Part shown: in pieces, positions 28,001-37,000 of the stretch
How the letters are laid out: each line of letters starts with the position of its first letter
Position numbering within the stretch: the first letter of the stretch is position 1
Assembly (NCBI GenBank): GCA_963691655.1
Contig: OY829328.1
Span: forward strand, 30,275,890 to 30,339,889
Source of the DNA: Toxonevra muliebris
Taxonomy: Eukaryota; Arthropoda; Insecta; Diptera; Pallopteridae
Direction: 5' to 3'
Length of the DNA stretch: 64,000 bases
Translations under genes and position numbers: made by a program
Notes under the pieces: model-generated
The model's database searches: none
The model's input: only the letters and a program-made list of their open reading frames with translations
Told to the model about the DNA's origin: nothing

Positions 28001-31000
28001 GCAAATCACCAAAGTATAGAGAAAATATGGGAAAAAATTTATAGGTACAAGAAAAATATTGTTCATCGTCTCCATCGTACTAAAAATATCGCTAAGCATG
28101 TTGATAAAAAATTACGAAATATAGATATTTTCGATATATCGATATATTTATATTGCCCACTCCTACAGAAAAGCGCTTTTTCGTGAGGCACCTTAATAAA
28201 TATGTACCACCATATCATAAGAGAATCACCGATTATCCTAACGTAAATAAAATCATCATGTATAAACACTCATTTTTATAAAAGATAATTGCATATGTAA
28301 CTACTGCTACACTGGAACCACACGGCGTATGAGTGTTATTTGAATTTCATATGCATACGTTATACAGTAGAATCTCTATAATTCGTAGCCCGTTAATTCG
28401 AAAATCTCAATAATTCGTCTGTTGGTTCCCTAAAAAAATCCCTCTAATTCTCAAAAATTCCTTACATTTTAGACCCTTCACTATTTCGTGCTTGTTTTTT
28501 CAATACAGTACAACGCAATGTTCTATAGAATTGGTTCGAAAAAAACAATCATAGTAGGCAGCTACGGCTGCGTTTACCGTTCACCATTTTGATGAAATTT
28601 GATGAAGTTTTTCGTGGTGGACAAGATGCGCGAGAAAAGCCTTCAACAACAAAAAATTACTGGCATTTTTTAAAACTTTGTTTAGAATGGTGTCCAATAT
28701 TTGTACATACATATTTCAACTAAATAAATAATAGTTTTTGTTTTCGCTTTTTATTAAATAAATTTAACAAAACCGGTAATTCGTATTTTCCTTATTTTAA
28801 CCCCGTTGAATCGAAATCTCTTTATATCGAAAAGCCCTGTAATTCGTAATAAATTGCTGGTCCCTTGCGACTACGAATTGCCAGGATTCTACTGTACATA
28901 TAACAGAAATTTTTCATTATGTTATTAAAATCGCTTAAAAGGAGAACGGCTTTATTTAATAGTACCTACACATATATTTTGTACTTAATGCTCATTTGTT
29001 GGTATATGGTGAAATATTGCAGCACCACACATTGCAACAAAAATGACAACAACATTAAATATGGCATAAGCCAACTTAAGCTGCATAGGTAGGTATACTC
29101 AAGCACAACCTTACAATTAAATATAAAAATAAAATAAATACAAGGCAAACAACTCACTCACTTGACAAATGTGTGCACAGCTTAAGTCTCTCTCAATATT
29201 GGTAATGGGTTAAAAACAACCACAATAACAACAACAAAAGTATTCAATGTTGCAGCACATATACATACAAATGCACATTAATATTGCAAGAAGCTTAAAA
29301 GGAAGCGCATGTTTACATTTTATTTTACTACTGCTGTTGCATTTTGGTGTCCGCTGCAGCTTTTTTTTCTTGCGCTGTTTCTGCTTCTATGTGCTTGTCT
29401 TTTATTTTTACTATTTTATTATAAGTGTAAATAAACGTGCTTGTTTTGTTGTTCTTTTTTATTATTGCTTGCAATTTTACTGTTGTTGTTCGGGTTGCTT
29501 TCATTTTTCTTTTGGGTATACAAGTAAAGTGCGGTCGGTATACCCAATTGATATAGTTGCACACTCACACAATAACAAGTAAAAGTATTAAATGCATTCG
29601 AGCATAGTAAAAATGCTATTATGAAACAGCATTAGTGATATTGTATTAAAACATTTCTTCGTATGTGTTACTCGTTACTCATGCAATATACAATATATAC
29701 CCATACATATAGTAGCTTGAATGTAGTTTTAAGTACTTACCTTCGACAGCTTCTCTTCAGTCTTTGCGATAATAGTCTCAAAAGACTCCCTGTGTGTGAA
29801 AATTTTCCGACTTTGAACTTTACGATGAAAGGATTTATCGAGCATTGGACGTGACACCTATCAAGTATGTAAAAAGTAAAACAAAGAGAGAAAAAAGTGA
29901 GAATGAGTGAGTAAGGAAAATTAATAGCATAAATATGATTACACATACATACATACTTAGTACAAGAAAAATGGTTCAATATCAGTAGTGAACGTTAAAT
30001 TATACACTTTAAGCATATTAAAGTAAAAACAAGCATACACACATTCTTCATTCTCGACATGCTTCATTCATGCTGTGAAATTTCATTTTTATTTGCTTTG
30101 CTTACACTTACATCAAACAAATAATAATAAATGTAATTTTCTCAATTCCACTTAATTTTCTTATTGATGTCTTCAATGAAAACTCCACGCACATTTAGTT
30201 CATTCTCCAAATTAAATTCTTTTTAATAAAAATAAGTAATTTTTCGTTTTTAATTCCAATACATTTTTAATATTTTTAACTTGAGATTGTAAAAAGCAAG
30301 AATCACATAAAGTGACACATTGATGCATGCCTTCCTGTGATAAGCTAAATTCAATCTGACTTATGAGTAAAGAAAGTTAATGGATTTTAGCGATATTTGT
30401 TTTTTCATAATCGCAATTATTTCGTTCCTACAGTAAAATAATGGAGGCATGTATTTATAGCGAATGGTTAAACATTAGAATCGATTTTTATCAAAACATC
30501 ATTTCTGTGCATTCATGGTTTTGGTATTTACCTGACAACATGTAAGACTATTGAATAAGCTTTAACTTAAAATAATTAAATACATTTAAGGGGGGAATAT
30601 GAGTAACTATTTTTTTTGTGATAAAAGCAAAAAAAAAAATCCAAAAATAAATTAGGGTTTAATATGTTCAAGGAAATAATCGTGTAAAATTTTACTAAAG
30701 GTTACTGAACCAAAATTATAAACCAGATGTAAAATTTTAAAATTCCGAGTGAATTAAGTTTTATGTTTTGAGACATACCAGAATTCATATTTAGAGTAAA
30801 AAGGTTGTAATAAGTTCATTATATTTCAATTACATACCAGTCGCATCAAGTTTTATGTTAACTACAGAATAGAAATTTTACAAAATGATACACTCAGTGA
30901 TGTCCTCAACACTTATGCTTAAGCTTCAACTCAATTAAGAGGTCATTAAGCTAGGCTCAATGTCTACTGCCAATAACATAAATATGTAGTAATAGCTGCA

Positions 31001-34000
31001 TACTTAAATGCATATACTAATTTGCAGTTAATATGATTAAATTATGTCATATTATGGCATAATGCTAAATTTACAACCGGACGAAAAACACTAATACAAA
31101 GATAATTATTGTATCCAGAAATTGTGATACAATTAATGCTGATATATTGTACATCATACATAAATATACATATGTAAATATGTATGCAGCAACCAAACTA
31201 ATATATACACGTACTGCTTGTACACATATAATGCAGTACTTTCCGCTTAAACCGAACTTCAAAGGACCAAGAAAAATTGTCTGGTTTTAACGAAGTTTGT
31301 TTTGAGTGATGCATCGAGTCCCATATAAAAAAAATGGTTTGTTGTACCCCTCTAAAAATTAGACTCAATTTATTTTTATGATGATTTCCAAAATATTCCG
31401 GCTCAAACAATTACACTTGTCTGCAAATTTCAAATTTTCTTGTGCGAATAAGATGACTTCTAGTGATTCCAAATGAATTTCCTATGCTGAACACGAATCT
31501 GTGGTCAAAAACTTCCATCACGTCACGTTTTCGAGAAAAAATGGGTTGAAATCCCAAAAAAATAGTGTTTTTGGCCACTTTTGAAAAATTGTAGAGCTGA
31601 ACCCTGACGTGCTACAAATTTCGCTAATATCAGAAAATAATGAACCATAAACCAGATTGTTCACATGAGCACTTAGAGCAGAGAGTGTAATTATGTCTAG
31701 GAGTACACGAAAAAAATGTACTCAGAACTGATTTTATCTTACACCCTAAATTCGTCCACCATATTTGATACGCCATTTTGAATTTTTAAAACCTGGCTGC
31801 AGATTTGTAACCAGCGAACCTTGAAACACTTCGGACCACCGCACTTTTCATTATATTTGGCCATAGGCGAACAATTTGGCTTAAGACTCATTTGAAAGGG
31901 CATGGTTTCGTTTTTAATTAGTAAATATTAGTAAAATTCGTAGATATTAGTAAAATTTGTAGTATGTACATCAAGGTTTAGCTCCACAATCTTTCAAAAA
32001 TGGCCAAAAACGCTGTTAATAGTTCTGTGGCGATAGCTTAAAATTAATTTCATTTAATTTGCATTCACAATAATAATGTTTAATTTAAGTATTCAAGTTT
32101 TTTTTACCGAATTAATTTACTGCACTAGCCACGATATAAAATTATCAGCTGAAATGTAAGAAAGTTGGAAGATAAGTTTTTTGGAGTTCTTGATACGTGG
32201 TATACGTACGTGTGGTTGAAAACAAAATCTTTTTAATAAAATCATACTTAATATTTCTTTATAGAAAAACTTTAATTATTCTTTTATTTCGCTGGAAAGC
32301 AAATACCACAGTTCTTTACAATTACTGTACGGTACTGTAGCGAATCAAATTGAAAAAATAGTGTTTTTTTTTTTAATTCTCAATCGCTCACAATTTTTAC
32401 AAAATTTGTCCAAATATAACAAATTTTTAATATGTTGTGAGAAAAACTATTTACTCAGACATAATTTCTCATATTTTTAAATTTTTGATTACTATTTTGG
32501 AACTATAAGTTTTATTATAAGTCAGCGGTGACCCTAAGATCATCAATGGAAACTTTTTAAGAACTTTTCTACATTGAAATGGGGGTTAAACAATGCTAAT
32601 CTGGACTCAATGTTGCCCTATTGGTTCTAATTTCCTATCATTTCCGGCCAAGAAAGGTTTAAGTGAAAAATTAATACTTAGTTACTTTGTTTATCTTTAA
32701 AAAATATCTAATAAAAATGTGCAGAAAAACTTTGGAAAAAAAATCCCATTTAAAGCCACAAGGTCACCAGTGAAAAAATGTCTGTTTTGTTCAAAATTTG
32801 TAACAAGAAATACGAATCCGAATTCGGTTTTGCGCTATCTTCTCTGGTTTCCTTATGTTATGGTCCCAAAAGAGTTAACCGTCTAGTGCTTATAACCGTC
32901 TACAGGTGGGCAAAACTAAAAAGACCATAACAAGCAACTGCAAATTATTGGAGACATTATTGTGAGTGCTGCAATCTACAATTATTATTATTATTATTAA
33001 AGCATGTTCTTAAACTATTACAATTCATATTATAAACTTAAGAACTTAGCCTATCTACATAAGATTTCCAAGATTCTCTATTTCGGGCCAGATATCTTAA
33101 TTCGTTAAACGATTTGGATGTCTCACTATACACAGTGCGCCTCCATGTTGTTTTGGGTCTACCTATTCTTTTAGTGCCTATGGGGTTCCATTTCAGGGCT
33201 GAGCGGGCAATATTGTGTCGATCCTTTCTCAGAGTATGACCTATCCATCTGTATTTTCGTTTTCTTATGTCACTTGATATGCCAGCATGATTAGTCATTT
33301 CCCATAGGTTCTTGTCCAAATTTATTTTTGGCCAGAATATACCCATGACGCGATGTAGGCAGCGGTTGACGAAGCATTGTAATTTGTGTATGATGGTGTT
33401 AGTTATGTGCCATGTTTCACTACAGCTTCAAAAATTTGTGTTCTAGTTGTTCGTCTAATCGTTTTAGATTTCCAGACGGAGTGCAGAGATGCTTAGGCGC
33501 GCTTTGCTTTTAAGAGGCGGCTATTGACGTCGTCCTCAGCGACCCCGTCCGGTGTAAGCTTGCTGCCGAGATATTCGAACTCTCTAACTTCTGCAAGATC
33601 AATGCCACCAATGCTGAGTCGACTGTGGTTGTGAGCGTTACGCGTAAACGCTTAGATTTCGACGTATTAATTTTCAGGCCAACTTTTTCAGACACATCAG
33701 ATAATGTATTCAACATACTTTGCATTTCATTATGGCTGGCAGAGAGCAAAGAAACATCATCCGCGTACTCTAAATTGCTGAGTTTGTTGATTTGGTTCCA
33801 TTGTATGCCGCATTTATCAATTTCGGCGGCCTCAAAAATCATATCTAAGGTGTTAATAAACAGTAGTGGAGAGAGCGCGCATCCCTGTTTCACACCGGAG
33901 ATCGTTACAAAGGGTTCGCTTAGTTGATTCCGGAGGGATTCCGTCCGCTCCTGCGGCTTTTCCTGATTTCAGCGACAGAATAGGAGTGGTTATTTCATCC

Positions 34001-37000
34001 AACCCTGGACTGTTTACATTGATGCGATTGCTAACACGTCTGCTCCTTCTCAAATCGGGAACATCAAGGCTATCCTCTAGTATAACATTTAATGTCTTTT
34101 CGAAGTATTTTTGCCAGACTTTAGTTTGCTCATCTTTTTCCATGATAAGAGCACACCTTTCGTCTTCCACCGGAATGTTGTTATTGACGTATTGGCCACT
34201 TAGTTTTCTGGTGATCTGATATAAGACGCGCATATCTTTCCTCGATGCCGCATCCTGTTCTTGCACACCCAGGTCGTCGAAATGTTTTATTTTGTCTTGC
34301 TTTACTTGTCTTTTTAAAAGCTTACTGAGCATGTTGTAGTTGCTGGTTAGTTGTGACTTACGGCGGGTGTTGCGCGCACCACAAATTTGCATTTTCATCG
34401 CTCTTCTCTCCTCAATTAGGCGCCAAGTATCCTGGGTAAGCCATTCTTTATTCATTTGCGTTTGTTGGCCAAGCGTTTCCGAACATATGTCCTGCAGTTG
34501 CAGTTTGATGAAGCACCAGCTGTCGTTTATGTTCGCACCGGTAACGGGTGCATTAATCGAATTTATTTTGTTGACTATGTTGGCCAGCGTCCTCTCGTGC
34601 TTTAGTTTGGATACATCATTTTTTTTGCTGTGTTGGCTGATAGTTGGGCGTTTTGGAAACAGGTTTAGTTTGACTTCTGCAATAATAAGGTGGTGATCGC
34701 TGCTAATATCTGCACTTTGCTTGTTTCGGACGTCAGTTACAATATCGAAGAACTTCCGATTAACACAGATGTGGTCTATTTATGTTTATACGTCACCTCT
34801 TGGGGAGACCCACGTTACTTTATGACATGTTTTATGTGGGAAAGTTGAACCGCCTATTTTAAGATCGATGTTGTTGCATAATTCAAGTAGTAGTTCTCTG
34901 TTTTCCGATCTGCGACCATGCGCATGCTTAACCATAATATTATTGTATTGGTAATTATCAGAGTGTTACAATTAAGTCAACTACTCTATTTTTTTTATTG
35001 TCTACGCCAATTTTGTATTTATTCGGAATTGAAATTTTTTTTTAGTTCAAAGACGAAAAAGTGTTGGAAGGTCCGAAATGATAACTATTTAATTTTTTAG
35101 AAAAATTTACAAAAAAGAAAAGGTTTCTATTAACAAATAAATTTTTTGAAAAAACATTCTTTTAATCTGAGACATGCGTGCATGGGGTCTTCAAAGCTGG
35201 GACTGATTTTGATCAGAAAACTAACCGTGGTTTTGTGACTTGCTTTTAATTTAAACTGCATTTTATTTAAAAAAAATCTTGCACTAGAGTGGCAAAATTT
35301 ACATGTATTTCATCAAAATTAAGTGCGTACATTTTGATTTGGTTTGTCCAAGGCAAAAGTTTGTTGTAAGCAGGTTCATTATATTCGAAAAGTACTGTAG
35401 CTCTTTGCGATATTGCCAACAATTACTTTTATTCGCACGCATACACTCATAAGTACTTGTATATGTGCGGAATGTGCAACTATTTGAATACCATAGTAAA
35501 CATATTATGATGCAGACTTTGTAAATACGTATACATTACGAGTGTGTAGTACATTTTTGTTTGTTTTATTTTAAAGTTAATTTAATGTTATGTAATTTAT
35601 TATTATCCAAGACTATGTAACAGAAAATCATTCAAAGTAAATTTTAAAAAAAGGAGAATTTTCTTTCCTTGTATTTTAAATTTCAACATACAGGTACAAA
35701 AAATCAAGATGTGCTGGACTATATCTTTTTTTTAAACATAAAATTCTTTCTGAAATTAACAATTAATTCTCTCCACTACCCAGCCATTTTGTGCTTAGTG
35801 GAGCTCTCTCCCCTCGCGTTTTTAATACCGTACGCGCTTCTGTTTTGTGATCCGGGTCACACTACTACGGTAATCCATTCGTAGTTGAGAGCGCCCCTCG
35901 GTCGGCTGGGCGGGAGGTGGGCATGGGATTCGTCTTAAAAAAAAACTCTCAGCTTAACATCCTCTTTCAGTATTGGTTACTCTGATGGAAGCAAAATTTT
36001 TAAATTTTTTGGATATAGAAACTAGATGGTCTAGAAAAAAGCCGATTTCACTTTAACGTTAGTGAACAAAAATAACTGAATATAGTTGAGTGTAAATTTT
36101 TATTAAAATCGAACAACTCTTTCTATTTTTATCCATCTTTTGTATACCATCGAAGAACTGTTCGTTAGCTAAATATCCCAGTTAAGGCTATAATCAAATA
36201 GTCAAATGGAAAACCATAAACGTTTCGATATCTTTCTCATATGTGCTGAGAAATGGCGATTGTTCAATAGTCAACAGCTAATCATCATCATGGCAATAAT
36301 TCGTGTGCAAGTAAGAATATATGAGCATAGATAAAATTAAGTCAAAAGTAGCCCAAGGCCCTAGTTTTTAAACCTGCATTTACTAGATTGAATTTATCGG
36401 CGCTACTAAACGGCTCAGGATTTTAATACATTAATGCTTATGCTAAGTTTGTTATTTTGTTTTCCTTTCATATCTTTCTCAATTTTAATCACAGAAAATG
36501 TGCACTCAACTATTTTCAATAGCATGCTTTATATAAGTATGTATTTCACTGATAGACACATGTTTGTGTGTAAATTGCTTCGTGGGCACGTATGTCTAAT
36601 CAATTCATGCGTGTGTGCTTTTGTAATACAATATTGGCTGTTTTCTGCACTTTCTTTTATGTAATCAAATTGATTAAAGCAATTTGTACCGATAATACAA
36701 ATTTTCTTTTCCTGACAGTGTTTTTTTTTTTTTTTTCTTTTGTAATATAACTTTAAACGGTCTGCACTGTATGCGCTGTAAAGCTGATTTAAACTATTAT
36801 AGATAAAATAAATTCATTTAACATGACAGTAATTGAGCTGAAAAGTTTGTTGAATAAATTAAGTAAAAACTAAATATTTACGCACAAAAATTAAATCTTT
36901 CTAAAATAATATAATTACAATTTATTTTAGAGTATAATAAATTGATTATAAACACAATGCCGCAAACTTTTGTCTACAAACTTCAGCTACATATTCTAAA

